Of a stretch of 64,000 nt of DNA, positions 32,317-41,933 are shown piece after piece. The notes beneath the pieces were generated by a model. The model searched no databases. It had not been told where the DNA came from and was given only the letters and a program-made list of their open reading frames with translations. A program made the position numbers and the translations under genes. Within the stretch, counting starts at the first letter, position 1, and every line of letters starts with the position of its first letter. This DNA comes from REBR01 sp033721915 (GTDB lineage: Bacteria; Pseudomonadota; Gammaproteobacteria; Pseudomonadales; Oleiphilaceae), in NCBI GenBank assembly GCA_033721915.1, contig JAWWAC010000002.1, positions 95,499 to 159,498 on the forward strand, read 5' to 3'.

Positions 32317-33186
32317 CTACCAGGTGAACTGACGGTGCTGGACCAGCTCCAGGATTCTCGGGCGCAGTACCAGGTCAATGGCCAGTGTCAGCTTGGTGCC
32401 GGGGATGACCAGTGTGTCCTGGCGTGACATGAAGCTGCCCTGGATCATCTGCAGCAGCCTTGGGAAATCCACCCCCAGGTAATCCCGGAAGTGAATCACG
32501 ATCATGCTCTCGTCGTCCGTGGGCACATCCCGCACGATAAAGGGGTTGGAGGTGTCCACCATGGGCACCCGCTGGAAGTTGATGTGGGTGTTGGCGAACT
32601 GGGGCACGATGTCGTGCACGTAGTCGTCCATGCGGTTGATGATGGTCTCCACCACCTCCTGCTTGCGGTAGCCCCGGTCCCGTGTGTCCCGGCGGATCTT
32701 CTGGATCCACTCCAGGTTGACGATGGGCACCACGCCGATCAGCAGGTCCACGTGCTGGGCCACGTTGTAGCGGTCCGTCACCAGCCCGCCGTGGAGCCCC
32801 TCGTAGAACAGCAGCTCCGTGTCCGGCGGCAGTGAGCGCCAGGGGGTAAACTCACCGGGCTGGTAGCCGGCCGCCACCAGCTCGCGGTCCTCCTCCCGCA
32901 CATAATGGCGGTACTGTCCGGTGCCGGTGCTGGCGTAGTCCTGGAACAGGGACTCCAGCTTGTCGATGTGGTTGGCGCTGATGGCAAAGTGGTTGCGATC
33001 GCCAAACTGGCCTTTCTCCGCGGTGCGGGACATCTGTCGCCGGGTATAGCGGTGGAAGCTGTCGCCATTGACCACGGCGCTGCGCACCTGCTCGCTGGCG
33101 AAGATCTTGCTGAAGGCCCTGCCGGTGGTGGTGGTACCGGCCCCTGAGGAGCCGGTAACGGCAATAATGGGGTAGCGCTGAGACAT
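32317..33186 (-). CDS. prkB: Phosphoribulokinase-family protein (PrkB-like)
   Basis: P-loop kinase of 289 aa with Walker A GSSGAGTTTT (residues 12-21) and PRK signatures DSFHRYTR, FYEGLHGGL and RRDTRDRGYR. There is no RuBisCO or Calvin-cycle gene nearby, and heterotrophs such as E. coli keep prkB next to yhfA-crp, as here. Its role outside carbon fixation is unclear. Convergent with speD across 38 nt that contain a short CGCCGG/CCGGCG hairpin. Confidence 0.85.
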   Translation of the reverse strand: MSQRYPIIAVTGSSGAGTTTTGRAFSKIFASEQVRSAVVNGDSFHRYTRRQMSRTAEKGQFGDRNHFAISANHIDKLESLFQDYASTGTGQYRHYVREEDRELVAAGYQPGEFTPWRSLPPDTELLFYEGLHGGLVTDRYNVAQHVDLLIGVVPIVNLEWIQKIRRDTRDRGYRKQEVVETIINRMDDYVHDIVPQFANTHINFQRVPMVDTSNPFIVRDVPTDDESMIVIHFRDYLGVDFPRLLQMIQGSFMSRQDTLVIPGTKLTLAIDLVLRPRILELVQHRQFTW

Positions 33187-33212
33187 TCTGTATCCTTAGT
33201 GACCGTCACCGT

Positions 33213-34547
33213 TCAACCGGGCTTGCGAACGCTACTGCCCAGGGGTTTCATCAGGACCTTGGACTTGCGGTCCTGGCGGTAGTGGGCCCGTTTCTCCGCC
33301 GGCAACGCCTCCGGTGTCACCGGGGCAAAGCCCCGCTCACGGAACCAGTGGTCGGTCTGGGTGGTGAGCACAAAGAGCCCCTGCAGCCCCTCTGCCCTGG
33401 CGTGGCGCTCGATCACCGCCAGAATGCGGTCGCCTCGGCCAGAGCGGCGGTAATGGCCGGAGACGGCAAAGCAGGCCAGCTCGCCCAGCTGCTCGCCGGG
33501 GTAGGCATAGAGCGCCGCGCAGCCCACCACGGTGCCGTCCCGCTCGTCCACCACGAAGCGGTCGATTTCCGTCTCGATCAGCTCACGGGGGCGACGCAGC
33601 AGCACGCCCTGCTCTTCCAGTGGCTGTATCAGCTCCTGGATGCCGCTGATGTCTTCCGCCCTGGCCGCCCGCACGTGCTCGTAATCGTCGTCGCTGACCA
33701 GTGTGCCCAGCCCGTCACGGGTGAACAGCTCCTGCAACAGTGCGCCGTCCTCGACGTAGCTGATGATGTGGGCGCGGCGCACGCCGGCGGCACAGGCCCG
33801 GCAGGCGGCCTCCAGCACATCCCGGTCGTCCTTGGCCAGACGCCCGCCGGCCATGAGTGCCCGGGCCTGGTTGAGGTTGAGCTCACGCAGCAGCTCGCCG
33901 TCGGCGTCCGGCACCCCGTTGCGCTCGGTGGTGATAATCAGCTTTTCCGCCTTCAGGCTGGCCGCCACCTGGCTGGCCACATCCTCGTAGGAGAGGTTGA
34001 ACACATCCCCCGTGGGGGAATAGCCCAGTGGCGGCAGCAGCACCACCTGGCCCTGGTCCAGCAGGGACTGTATGGCGGCGGTGTCCACGTTGCGCACACG
34101 CCCGGTATAAGCCAGGTCCACCCCCTCCAGCACCCCCACGGGACGGGCCGTGACCAGGTTGCCGCTGCAGACCCGGATGCGGGCCCCGTGCATGGGGGAG
34201 TTGACCAGCCCCATGGACAGCTGGCTTTCCAGCAGGCTGCGCAGTCGCCCCACCGCCTCCAGCACGCCGGGCAGGTCGCCCTCGGCGGTGACACGCAATC
34301 CGGCGTGGTAGTGGGAGTCCCGCCCGGCCGCCTGCAGCCGCTCCTGGATCTGGGGCCGTGCCCCGTAGACCACCACCAGGCGCACCCCCAGGCTGGCCAG
34401 CAGGGTGATGTCGTGGATGGTATTGATCAGGTTGCCGTGGGCCAGTGCCTCACCGCTCAGTGTCAGCACCACGGTGCGGCCCCGGTGGGCGTTGATGTAG
34501 GGGGATGAGTGGCGGAACCAGTACAGCCAGTCCTTGGGGTCGCTCAC
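33213..34547 (-). CDS. argA: N-acetylglutamate synthase
   Basis: First enzyme of arginine synthesis, 444 aa: an amino-acid-kinase-like N-domain (about residues 1-290; SPYINAHRGRTVVLTLSGEAL) that senses arginine, and a C-terminal GNAT acetyltransferase domain (ACFAVSGHYRRSGRGDRIL, acetyl-CoA loop). The start overlaps the argE stop by 4 nt. Full length. Confidence 0.95.
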   Translation of the reverse strand: MSDPKDWLYWFRHSSPYINAHRGRTVVLTLSGEALAHGNLINTIHDITLLASLGVRLVVVYGARPQIQERLQAAGRDSHYHAGLRVTAEGDLPGVLEAVGRLRSLLESQLSMGLVNSPMHGARIRVCSGNLVTARPVGVLEGVDLAYTGRVRNVDTAAIQSLLDQGQVVLLPPLGYSPTGDVFNLSYEDVASQVAASLKAEKLIITTERNGVPDADGELLRELNLNQARALMAGGRLAKDDRDVLEAACRACAAGVRRAHIISYVEDGALLQELFTRDGLGTLVSDDDYEHVRAARAEDISGIQELIQPLEEQGVLLRRPRELIETEIDRFVVDERDGTVVGCAALYAYPGEQLGELACFAVSGHYRRSGRGDRILAVIERHARAEGLQGLFVLTTQTDHWFRERGFAPVTPEALPAEKRAHYRQDRKSKVLMKPLGSSVRKPG

Positions 34548-35728
34548 GGAGTCTCTCCTGTGGCCTTGCTCTGACGGGGCAGACAGCAGTGGGCCATCAG
34601 CCTGGTCAGTACATCAATGGTGGGTTGCAGCTGTGACAGGGCGATAAACTCGTCAGGCTGATGGGCCTGGTCGATGGAGCCGGGGCCCATCACCAGGGTT
34701 TCCATGCCCAGCTGCTGCAGGAAAGGGGCCTCCGTGGCGAAGGCCACCGCCTCCGCCTGGTGGCCGGTCATTTTCTCGCACAGGCGCACCAGTGTGGAGT
34801 CGGCCCCCTGCTCGAAGGGGGGCACACCGGCAAACAGCGGCTCCAGTGACCACTCCAGCTCACGCTCAAGGGCGATGGGCCGGATGCGCTCGGCCATGGC
34901 CTCACGCAGCTGGTCCAGTTCCATGCCCGGCAGGGGGCGCAGGTCAAAGTGCATCTCGCAGTCTGCGCAGATGCGGTTGGGGTTGTCACCGCCGTGCACA
35001 TGGCCCGGGTTGAGCGTGGGCACCGCCACCCGGAAGGCCTCGTTGCGGTGGCGTTGCTGCAGCTCCTGACGGTAGGCCAGCAGGCTGCCCAGTGCCGCGT
35101 GCATGCCCTCCAGGGCGTTGCGTCCCAGTGCCGGATCCGAGGAGTGGCCGGAGCGGCCGTTGATCACCAGCCGCTCCATCATGATGCCCTTGTGCATGCG
35201 CACCGGGCGCAGCTCCGTGGGCTCGCCGATCACCGCATAGCGGGCCCTGGGGCGGCCCGCCTCCACCAGGGCCCGGGCGCCGCTCATGGCGCTCTCCTCG
35301 TCTGCCGTGGCCAGTAGGATCAGCGGCTCGCTCAGTGTGCGCCCCTGCAGTGACAGGGCCGCCTCGATGGCCAGGGGGAAAAAGCCTTTCATGTCGCAGG
35401 TGCCCAGACCGTACCAGCGGTCGCCCTTTTCCGTGAGGCGGAAAGGGTCGCTCTTCCAGCGGGTCTGGTCGTAGGGGACGGTGTCCGTGTGGCCCGAGAG
35501 CACCAGCCCGCCGGGCCCCTCCCCCAGCGTGGCGATCAGGTTGAACTTGCCGGGGGCACCGGGCACGGGCAGGGTTTCCACCCGGAAATCCAGCGCCTCC
35601 AGCCACAGCGCCAGCTGTTCGATCACCGGCCGGTTGCTCTGGTCCCATTGCGCACTGGCACTGCTGATGGAGGGGCAGGCGATCAGTGCCTCAAGCATGT
35701 CCTTTACTGTGGGTACGGCCCGTTGCAT
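34544..35728 (-). CDS. argE: Acetylornithine deacetylase
   Basis: M20-family metallopeptidase of 394 aa. Zinc ligands are in LSGHTDTVPYD (His), GTCDMKGFF (bridging Asp), ADEESAMSG (catalytic Glu-Glu) and GEPTELRPV; a dimerisation domain has CEMHFDLRPLPG. It releases ornithine from N-acetylornithine. Together with argA this indicates the linear, deacetylating route rather than the ArgJ cycle. Coupled to argA. Confidence 0.94.
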   Translation of the reverse strand: MQRAVPTVKDMLEALIACPSISSASAQWDQSNRPVIEQLALWLEALDFRVETLPVPGAPGKFNLIATLGEGPGGLVLSGHTDTVPYDQTRWKSDPFRLTEKGDRWYGLGTCDMKGFFPLAIEAALSLQGRTLSEPLILLATADEESAMSGARALVEAGRPRARYAVIGEPTELRPVRMHKGIMMERLVINGRSGHSSDPALGRNALEGMHAALGSLLAYRQELQQRHRNEAFRVAVPTLNPGHVHGGDNPNRICADCEMHFDLRPLPGMELDQLREAMAERIRPIALERELEWSLEPLFAGVPPFEQGADSTLVRLCEKMTGHQAEAVAFATEAPFLQQLGMETLVMGPGSIDQAHQPDEFIALSQLQPTIDVLTRLMAHCCLPRQSKATGETP

Positions 35729-35791
35729 GGTGTTGCTTCCTGTTCACGCCGCCGCGGTTGCGGCTCAATGTGGTTCGGCTCAGTGTCTGGC

Positions 35792-37126
35792 TCAGGGCGC
35801 CGGTATGGGCTCGATCCGCTCCAGCCAGGGCGCCAGGCCGGGGCTGGGCAGCGGCTCGTTGTTCAGTGGCAGTGGCCGCCCCGGGTCATCGTCACGGCGC
35901 CACACCTCAAAACGCTCGATCTTGTCCAGTGCCAGTGGCTGGATCACCTCGCCCCCGTCACGGATCTGGTGGATATGCAGCGTCTCTTCGTCCCGGGACA
36001 GCAGCCGCCCCTCCAGTGTACGCCCTGAGCGCAGGGTGACACGCACACGGCGGTCAATCCAGGCGGCGGCCCGCTCCAGCTCCGACACATGAAACCGCGC
36101 CACCGGCTCCAGTGACGGGTCACGGGGCTGTATCGCGGGGACCGGCTCCGGCTCATCGGGGCGCACCAGCGCCACCGCCGGCCTGTCCACTGCCTGCCCA
36201 TTATGATGCAGTACCAGCCCCTGTGCCTGTAACCAGTCCCCGGCGCTGACATCCTGCTGCTGTAGCAGGTCCACATCGGGGTCCTGTTGCCACTGTACCC
36301 GCAACGTGCCCCCTTCGGTCAGCCAGTCGCCGTAGAACTCGGCCAGTGAGTCGGTGGGCACCATGCCCGCCGCCGCCATGGCATCTCGCCAGCGGCTCTG
36401 GCTGAGCGCCTTCCAGTCCTCCAGGATCTTGTCCTCGTGGGCGGCGCAGTAATTGGAGAGGCGCCTCATAAAGCCGCTGTCATGGATCATCAGGTCCCCT
36501 GCCCGGGGCAGCGACAGATCCTTGTCGGGGCTCAGCCATTGCTGCCAGTCCTGCCACTGCACGGCCATCTGCCCCTGCACACGGCCCAGGTCCCCCGCAT
36601 CCAGTGACAGTGCCAGCTGGCCGGGGCTCTGTGTCACTGACAGATCCAGTGCGATGCGGTCGATCCCCATATGCAGCAGGTCCGTGGGTGAGAGCACACG
36701 GCGATTGCCACAGGCGTGGAGCGCCAGTGGCACCTGGCCCATCAGCTGTGGCGGGCGGACAAGGGCCCAGGGGCGGAACAGGTTGGGCTTGAGCTGCACC
36801 TCCAATGCGCGAACCCGCAGGGAGGCCGTGCCGGGCCAGCGGCCGAGCCAGAGCCCGCGCAGCAGCGCCAGTGGCCCGGGGGTTTCCAGCTCCACTGACT
36901 CCACGGTGACCGGCTCGGTGATATCAAACCAGTACCAGCGCAGACCCTGCACTGTCACAGAGCCGCCGGGGGAGGGCCGCAGACCCTCCCAGCGCAGATC
37001 CCCCTGGTCGCTCCACTCACCGGCCAGCTTGTTCATGGTACGCTGGGCGCCGGTCCAGGCCAGCAGTTGCCAGACGCCCCAGAGCAACAGCACTATCAGG
37101 CTGAGCACGAACAGGACTTTTTTCAT
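35792..37126 (-). CDS. Membrane-anchored hypothetical protein upstream of argE
   Basis: Protein of 444 aa starting at the ATG at 37126 with a single N-terminal membrane helix (VLFVLSLIVLLLWGVWQLLAW, about residues 4-24). The rest should be periplasmic. It contains long beta-rich stretches and ends with a small domain (VRVTLRSGRTLEGRLLSRDEET, DKIERFEV) resembling an SH3/Sm-like barrel. Similar proteins sit near arginine genes in related bacteria, often mislabelled acetylornithine deacetylase because of that position. Function unknown. Confidence 0.65.
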   Translation of the reverse strand: MKKVLFVLSLIVLLLWGVWQLLAWTGAQRTMNKLAGEWSDQGDLRWEGLRPSPGGSVTVQGLRWYWFDITEPVTVESVELETPGPLALLRGLWLGRWPGTASLRVRALEVQLKPNLFRPWALVRPPQLMGQVPLALHACGNRRVLSPTDLLHMGIDRIALDLSVTQSPGQLALSLDAGDLGRVQGQMAVQWQDWQQWLSPDKDLSLPRAGDLMIHDSGFMRRLSNYCAAHEDKILEDWKALSQSRWRDAMAAAGMVPTDSLAEFYGDWLTEGGTLRVQWQQDPDVDLLQQQDVSAGDWLQAQGLVLHHNGQAVDRPAVALVRPDEPEPVPAIQPRDPSLEPVARFHVSELERAAAWIDRRVRVTLRSGRTLEGRLLSRDEETLHIHQIRDGGEVIQPLALDKIERFEVWRRDDDPGRPLPLNNEPLPSPGLAPWLERIEPIPAP

Positions 37127-37278
37127 GAAACTCCCTGATTGACGGCTGTCACAGTTTTCCGCTGGCCAACGCCAGTACCCTGCGCTAAGGCGAATGTACC
37201 AGTGCCCTACCGGGAAACTCCAGTGCACGGGTTAACGTATATAATGGTACAAAGATCGCACTCTCAACAGGAGGCGTC

Positions 37279-37755
37279 ATGAGCTCTGTCAACGACCACG
37301 CAAGATCTTTTATCCGCCACCCCCTGGACATGCCCATCGAGGTTCTGGAAGGCCGGGGCGGCAGGCACAACGGCGAGACCCTCAATCTCAGCCTGGGGGG
37401 AGTCGCCTTTCAGAGCCATCAGCCCCACACCCCGGGCCAGGATGTACGTGTGCGTATCAGTTGCTGCGACCCGCCGGCGGAAGTGGCCGGCCATGTGGTC
37501 TGGTGCGAGCCGGACGGGGCCCTGTTCGATGTGGGGGTGGCCTTCTACGACCCGGGTGATGCCTACAAGATGCGCATGGTGGAGCAGGCCTGCCATATCC
37601 AGCAGTACCGCCTTGACCGTGTGATCGAGGAGGGCCGTTACCTGACACTGGACGAGGCGGCCCGTGAGTGGATACCCCGCTATGCCAGGCGTTTCACGGA
37701 AAAACTCCCGGGCAACAACACCACCAGCAAAACGGACTCTTCACGGGAAGGCTGA
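37279..37755 (+). CDS. PilZ domain protein (c-di-GMP effector)
   Basis: Protein of 158 aa. The PilZ domain covers about residues 10-105, with the ligand-binding RHPLDMPIEV (canonical R-x-x-x-R reduced to one Arg, with R10 just upstream) and NLSLGGVAF (D/N-x-S-x-x-G). GHVVWCEPDG and FDVGVAFYD complete the barrel. A C-terminal helical extension (about 110-145, LDRVIEEGRYLTLDEAAREW) could contact a partner. It is a possible target of the c-di-GMP proteins at 44.7-49.5 kb. Confidence 0.85.
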   Translation: MSSVNDHARSFIRHPLDMPIEVLEGRGGRHNGETLNLSLGGVAFQSHQPHTPGQDVRVRISCCDPPAEVAGHVVWCEPDGALFDVGVAFYDPGDAYKMRMVEQACHIQQYRLDRVIEEGRYLTLDEAAREWIPRYARRFTEKLPGNNTTSKTDSSREG

Positions 37756-37773
37756 GGGCCGCCCCGGCCCTGT

Positions 37774-38670
37774 TCAGCGCCGGCTGATCAGTGTCCCCAC
37801 CCCCTCATCGGTAAAGATTTCCAGCAGTGTGGCGTTGGCCACACGGCCGTCGATAATATGGGCCGTTCCCACGCCGCCCTGCACCGCCTCAAGGGCGCAG
37901 CGGATTTTCGGCAGCATGCCGCCGTGGATGGTGCCATCGGCAATCAGGTCGTTCACCTGGGCGGCGTTGAGCCCGGTCAGCACCTGGCCATTGGCGTCCT
38001 GCAGCCCTGCCACATTGGTCAGGAGAATCAGTTTTTCCGCCGCCAGGGCCTCCGCCACCTTGCCGGCCACACTGTCGGCATTGATGTTGTAGGCCCGCCC
38101 GTCCTCGCCCACGCCAATGGGGGCGATCACCGGGATCACATTGCCGCTGGTGAGCATGTTGATGACATCGGTGTTGACCCGCACTACCTCGCCCACATGG
38201 CCGATGTCGATGATCTCGGGCCGGGTCAGCTCCGGTGAGGCGTCGGTGACGGTCAGCTGCCGGGCACGGATCAGGTTGGCGTCCTTGCCGGTGAGGCCGA
38301 TGGCGCGCCCGCCGTGCTGGTTGATCAGCGACACGATCTGCTTGTTGACCTGTCCGCCCAGCACCATCTCCACCACATCCATGGTCTCGCTGTCGGTGAC
38401 GCGCATGCCGTTGACAAAGCGCGAGTGGATATTCAGCCGCTTGAGCAGGTCACCGATCTGGGGGCCGCCGCCGTGGACGATAATGGGATTGATGCCCACC
38501 AGCTTCATCAGCACCATGTCCCGGGCGAAGCTGTTCTTGAGAGTCTCGTTTTCCATGGCGTTGCCGCCGTACTTGACCACAATGGTCTTGCCGGTAAACC
38601 GCTGTATGTAGGGCAGCCCCTTGCTCAGTACGGAAGCCACCTGCATGGCTGTTTCTCTGTCCAGCGCCAT
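37774..38670 (-). CDS. argB: Acetylglutamate kinase
   Basis: Second enzyme of arginine synthesis, 298 aa. Amino-acid-kinase fold with VVKYGGNAM, IVHGGGPQIG (substrate loop), GLTGKDANL and NADSVAGKVAEAL. The extended N-terminal helix (MQVASVLSKGLPYIQRFTGK) is typical of arginine-sensitive hexameric enzymes. It follows algC in the same direction, as in Pseudomonas. Confidence 0.96.
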   Translation of the reverse strand: MALDRETAMQVASVLSKGLPYIQRFTGKTIVVKYGGNAMENETLKNSFARDMVLMKLVGINPIIVHGGGPQIGDLLKRLNIHSRFVNGMRVTDSETMDVVEMVLGGQVNKQIVSLINQHGGRAIGLTGKDANLIRARQLTVTDASPELTRPEIIDIGHVGEVVRVNTDVINMLTSGNVIPVIAPIGVGEDGRAYNINADSVAGKVAEALAAEKLILLTNVAGLQDANGQVLTGLNAAQVNDLIADGTIHGGMLPKIRCALEAVQGGVGTAHIIDGRVANATLLEIFTDEGVGTLISRR

Positions 38671-38750
38671 CGGCCTTGGGTCCTCTTGCTTGAATGTCAG
38701 GCTGTCAGTGCCTGTTGCGGGCGGCCCGTCGGGGCCACCCCTGGTGTGGA

Positions 38751-41375
38751 TTAAAAGGGAATCGTCAGATCCGGCTGTATGCGCTGCATCTGTTCCCGGA
38801 ACACCGTCTTGATCCGCTCCAGCCCGTCTTCCGTCTCCGCCTCAAAGCGCAGGACCAGCATGGGGGTGGTGTTGGAGGCCCGGCACAGGCCCCAGCCGTC
38901 GGCGTAGTCCACCCGCAGACCGTCGATATCGGTGACATTGCCATCACCGAAGTCCGCCTGGCTGGCCAGTGAGTCGATGATGGCAAACTTGTTCTCGTCG
39001 GTGACTTCCAGGTTGATTTCCGGGGTGCTGTAGTCCTCCGGGAAGTCGGCAAAAATGGCGTCCACGCCACGCTCGTCAATGCCCAGGATCTCCAGCAGCC
39101 GCGCGGCGGCATAGAGGCCGTCGTCAAAGCCGTACCAGCGCTCCTTGAAGAAGATATGGCCGCTCATTTCACCGGCCAGCAGGGCGCCCATGGACTTCAT
39201 CTTGGCCTTGATCCAGGAGTGGCCGGTGCGCCACATCACCGGGCGACCGCCGAATTCGTTGATCACCGTGGCCAGTCGCCGTGAGCACTTCACATCGTAG
39301 ATGATATCCGCGCCGGGGTTGCGGGAGACCACATCACGGGCGAAGAGCATCAGCAGCCGGTCCGGCCAGATGATCTTGCCGCTCTCGGTGACCACACCGA
39401 TGCGGTCGCCGTCGCCGTCAAAGGCGATGCCCAGGTCGGCCCCTTCACGCCTGACCGTCTCGATCAGTGCCTCGAGGTTCTCGGGCTTGCCCGGGTCCGG
39501 GTGATGGTTGGGGAAGTTGCCGTCCACCTCGCAGTACAGGGGGATCACCTCACAGCCCAGTTCACGCACCAGCTTCGGCGCCAGCTCGCCGGCGATGCCA
39601 TTGCCCGCGTCCAGCACCACCTTCAGTGGGGCGGCCACGGCAATGTCACCGACAATGGCGTCCAGGTAGGCGCTCTTCACGTCCTGCTGGCTGAGCTGGC
39701 CCTGGCCCTCTTCCAGGCGCTGCTCACGGATTCTCGTCAGCAGCGCCTGAATGGCGTCGCCGGCCAGTGTCTCGCCACCGAGCACCATCTTGAGGCCGTT
39801 GTAGTCCGGCGGATTGTGGCTGCCGGTGACCATGACACCGGAGCCGTTCTGCAGGTGATGGGCGGCAAAATACAGCACCGGCGTGGGCACACGGCCCACG
39901 TCGATCACGTCCACGCCGCTGGCCATGATGCCCTGCATCAGCGCCTCTGAGAGCTCCGGGCCGGAGTGGCGGCCGTCGTAGCCGACACAGATGCTGCTTT
40001 GCCCGCGCTGGCGCGCCTCGCTGCCAATGGCCCGGCCAATCACGGTGACAATCTCCGGGGTCAGGGTCTTACCCACAATGCCCCGGATGTCGTAGGCACG
40101 GAAAATGGAATCCGGCACTTCCACGGCCACCGGCGCTGTCTCCCTGATCTGCATACTGTCGTCCTCTCCTGTGGCCAGACCGAGGACGTCATCGTCCCCG
40201 TCCAGCATATCGATATCCAGTGACGTGCTTTCGTCAAACAGCGGCTCCCCGTCCGGCTCCCGGTCAGACCCTGGCGGTGTGGATGATCCGCCGCCACCGC
40301 GAGCTGTCCTGTTGGCCGCGCCGGGCTCGTCACGGGCCTTGCCCGACCGGCGTACTGCCGTCTGAAGCTGCCGGTCAAGGCTGTCCGCCAGTGCCGCGAG
40401 CATGGTATTGGACAGCACCGGCATGCGCACCGGCTCTCCCGCCAGGGCTTTCTGGGCCCAGCTGCCCAGGCTGGCGCAGTCACGGCGCAGCCGGCTCTGT
40501 TGGCGGAAAAACGCCACCCAGAGGCCGACAATCACCAGCACCGCCACCAACAGTGGGATGCCCCACAGCAGTGACCGGGGGAACACCGTGACGACGGCAT
40601 TGGCCGGTGTGTAGCTGATGCGCCAGCCGTCCGCCGCCAGTGAACGGGTCAGTGTGTTCCGGTTGTCCCCCGGGTCACTCTGGCCGGTCCGGGCGATGGG
40701 CTGGGGGCTCCCTTCCACCTGCTGTGAGATCACCACCTCGCCGGGCAGTATTTCACGGCCGCCCCTGAGAACCGGCGCAAACAGCTCCTCGCCAAAGACC
40801 ACCAGCAGTGAGCCCGGCACGCCGGAGGCCTCCTGTGCCTCTTCTCCCGCCACAGGGGCGGCGATCTGCACCAGCCACTGATCGTCACGGCGGAAGGCGT
40901 CCATCAGGCGGGTGTTATCCTGCTGTGCCCGACGTGCCAGGTCGATGCTGGCAAAACCCAGCTGGAATGAGCGCCCGGCGGGCTGCTCCACCGCGTCCGG
41001 CGGGAACAGGAACACCGCCCGGGCCGATGGCAGGGTGGCCTGCAGGGTTCGCTCCGCCTCCACCGACTCCGGGTCGGAGCCGGTTCGGGGCAACGGAGCC
41101 TGTGCGGCATAGCCGGAGACCAGATCAAGGACATAGCCCAGGTGCTGGTCGAACCGCTGTTGCAGCCTCTCGACCTGCTCCTCCGCGGCCTTCTCCATGG
41201 CGGCCTTTTCCGCCGGGGCCACCACCAGTAGCAGTGACAGCCCGGCGACCAGCAGCGCCCCCAGCAGCACCATCAGGCTCTGTATCAGGGGTGTCACCAG
41301 GGGCGGTGTCTGCCCCGCCGTTTCGCCGCCGGACTTGTCCCGGCCCGGGCCGGTTTTGTTACGCCACTTGATCAT
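38751..41375 (-). CDS. algC: Phosphomannomutase/phosphoglucomutase AlgC with N-terminal membrane region
   Basis: Protein of 874 aa in two parts. The N-terminal third has two membrane helices (SLMVLLGALLVAGLSLLLVV and LLVAVLVIVGLWVAFF) flanking a periplasmic segment. The C-terminal part, from about residue 415, is the hexose-phosphate mutase: active-site phosphoserine in VMVTGSHNPPDYNG, metal loop FDGDGDRIG and sugar-binding EMSGHIFF. It makes mannose-1-P and glucose-1-P for LPS and exopolysaccharide. The long form with a membrane domain is known from Pseudomonas relatives. Confidence 0.93.
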   Translation of the reverse strand: MIKWRNKTGPGRDKSGGETAGQTPPLVTPLIQSLMVLLGALLVAGLSLLLVVAPAEKAAMEKAAEEQVERLQQRFDQHLGYVLDLVSGYAAQAPLPRTGSDPESVEAERTLQATLPSARAVFLFPPDAVEQPAGRSFQLGFASIDLARRAQQDNTRLMDAFRRDDQWLVQIAAPVAGEEAQEASGVPGSLLVVFGEELFAPVLRGGREILPGEVVISQQVEGSPQPIARTGQSDPGDNRNTLTRSLAADGWRISYTPANAVVTVFPRSLLWGIPLLVAVLVIVGLWVAFFRQQSRLRRDCASLGSWAQKALAGEPVRMPVLSNTMLAALADSLDRQLQTAVRRSGKARDEPGAANRTARGGGGSSTPPGSDREPDGEPLFDESTSLDIDMLDGDDDVLGLATGEDDSMQIRETAPVAVEVPDSIFRAYDIRGIVGKTLTPEIVTVIGRAIGSEARQRGQSSICVGYDGRHSGPELSEALMQGIMASGVDVIDVGRVPTPVLYFAAHHLQNGSGVMVTGSHNPPDYNGLKMVLGGETLAGDAIQALLTRIREQRLEEGQGQLSQQDVKSAYLDAIVGDIAVAAPLKVVLDAGNGIAGELAPKLVRELGCEVIPLYCEVDGNFPNHHPDPGKPENLEALIETVRREGADLGIAFDGDGDRIGVVTESGKIIWPDRLLMLFARDVVSRNPGADIIYDVKCSRRLATVINEFGGRPVMWRTGHSWIKAKMKSMGALLAGEMSGHIFFKERWYGFDDGLYAAARLLEILGIDERGVDAIFADFPEDYSTPEINLEVTDENKFAIIDSLASQADFGDGNVTDIDGLRVDYADGWGLCRASNTTPMLVLRFEAETEDGLERIKTVFREQMQRIQPDLTIPF

Positions 41376-41443
41376 TCGCTGCTGTCCCCTGTTGCTGTGG
41401 GCCCTGTGGTATGGACTCCGTCTGTCATCATGAAAACCGCCAC

Positions 41444-41899
41444 TCAGCGCCCCGTTGAACCAAATCCGCTCTCGCCGCGGAGGCTGTCATCAAAGCGCTC
41501 GACACAATCGAATTCGGCCTGCACCACCGGGACAATCACCAGCTGCGCCATGCGCTCGCCCACTTCCAGCGTATAGGGGCGCTCACTGCGGTTCCACAGT
41601 GAGACCATCAGCTGGCCCTGGTAATCCGAGTCGATCAGGCCCACCAGGTTGCCCAGCACAATGCCGTGCTTGTGCCCCAGGCCGGAGCGGGGCAGCAGCA
41701 TGCCCGCCAGTGACGGGTCGCCAATGTGCAGGGCCACCCCGGTGGGAATCAGCTCGCACTGGCCGGGGGCCAGTGTGACCGGACCCTCGGTGCAGGCGCG
41801 CAGATCCAGCCCCGCGGACCCTTCGGTGGCGTGGTTTGGCAGTTCAATGCTCTCCCCCAGGCGGGGGTCCAGCAGCCGGATCTGAAAGCGGCGGGCCAT
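41444..41899 (-). CDS. dut: Deoxyuridine 5'-triphosphate nucleotidohydrolase
   Basis: Trimeric dUTPase of 151 aa. All five motifs are present: GSAGLDLRA, PRSGLGHKHGIVLGN, GLIDSDYQGQL, RMAQLVIVPV and RGESGFGSTG. The ATG at 41899 has GGAG upstream and gives the standard length. Lies 34 nt after coaBC on the same strand, a common pairing. Confidence 0.96.
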   Translation of the reverse strand: MARRFQIRLLDPRLGESIELPNHATEGSAGLDLRACTEGPVTLAPGQCELIPTGVALHIGDPSLAGMLLPRSGLGHKHGIVLGNLVGLIDSDYQGQLMVSLWNRSERPYTLEVGERMAQLVIVPVVQAEFDCVERFDDSLRGESGFGSTGR

Positions 41900-41933
41900 G
41901 GAGAAACTCCTGTTGTGTTGGCTGTCGTATTGG

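Noticed and set aside
32317..33186. Phosphoribulokinase as a sign of carbon fixation
   Set aside because: No RuBisCO or other Calvin-cycle gene; crp/osmC-linked prkB occurs in heterotrophs such as E. coli.
33282..34508. 408-codon plus-strand open frame
   Set aside because: Antisense to argA; no motif, no ribosome-binding site.
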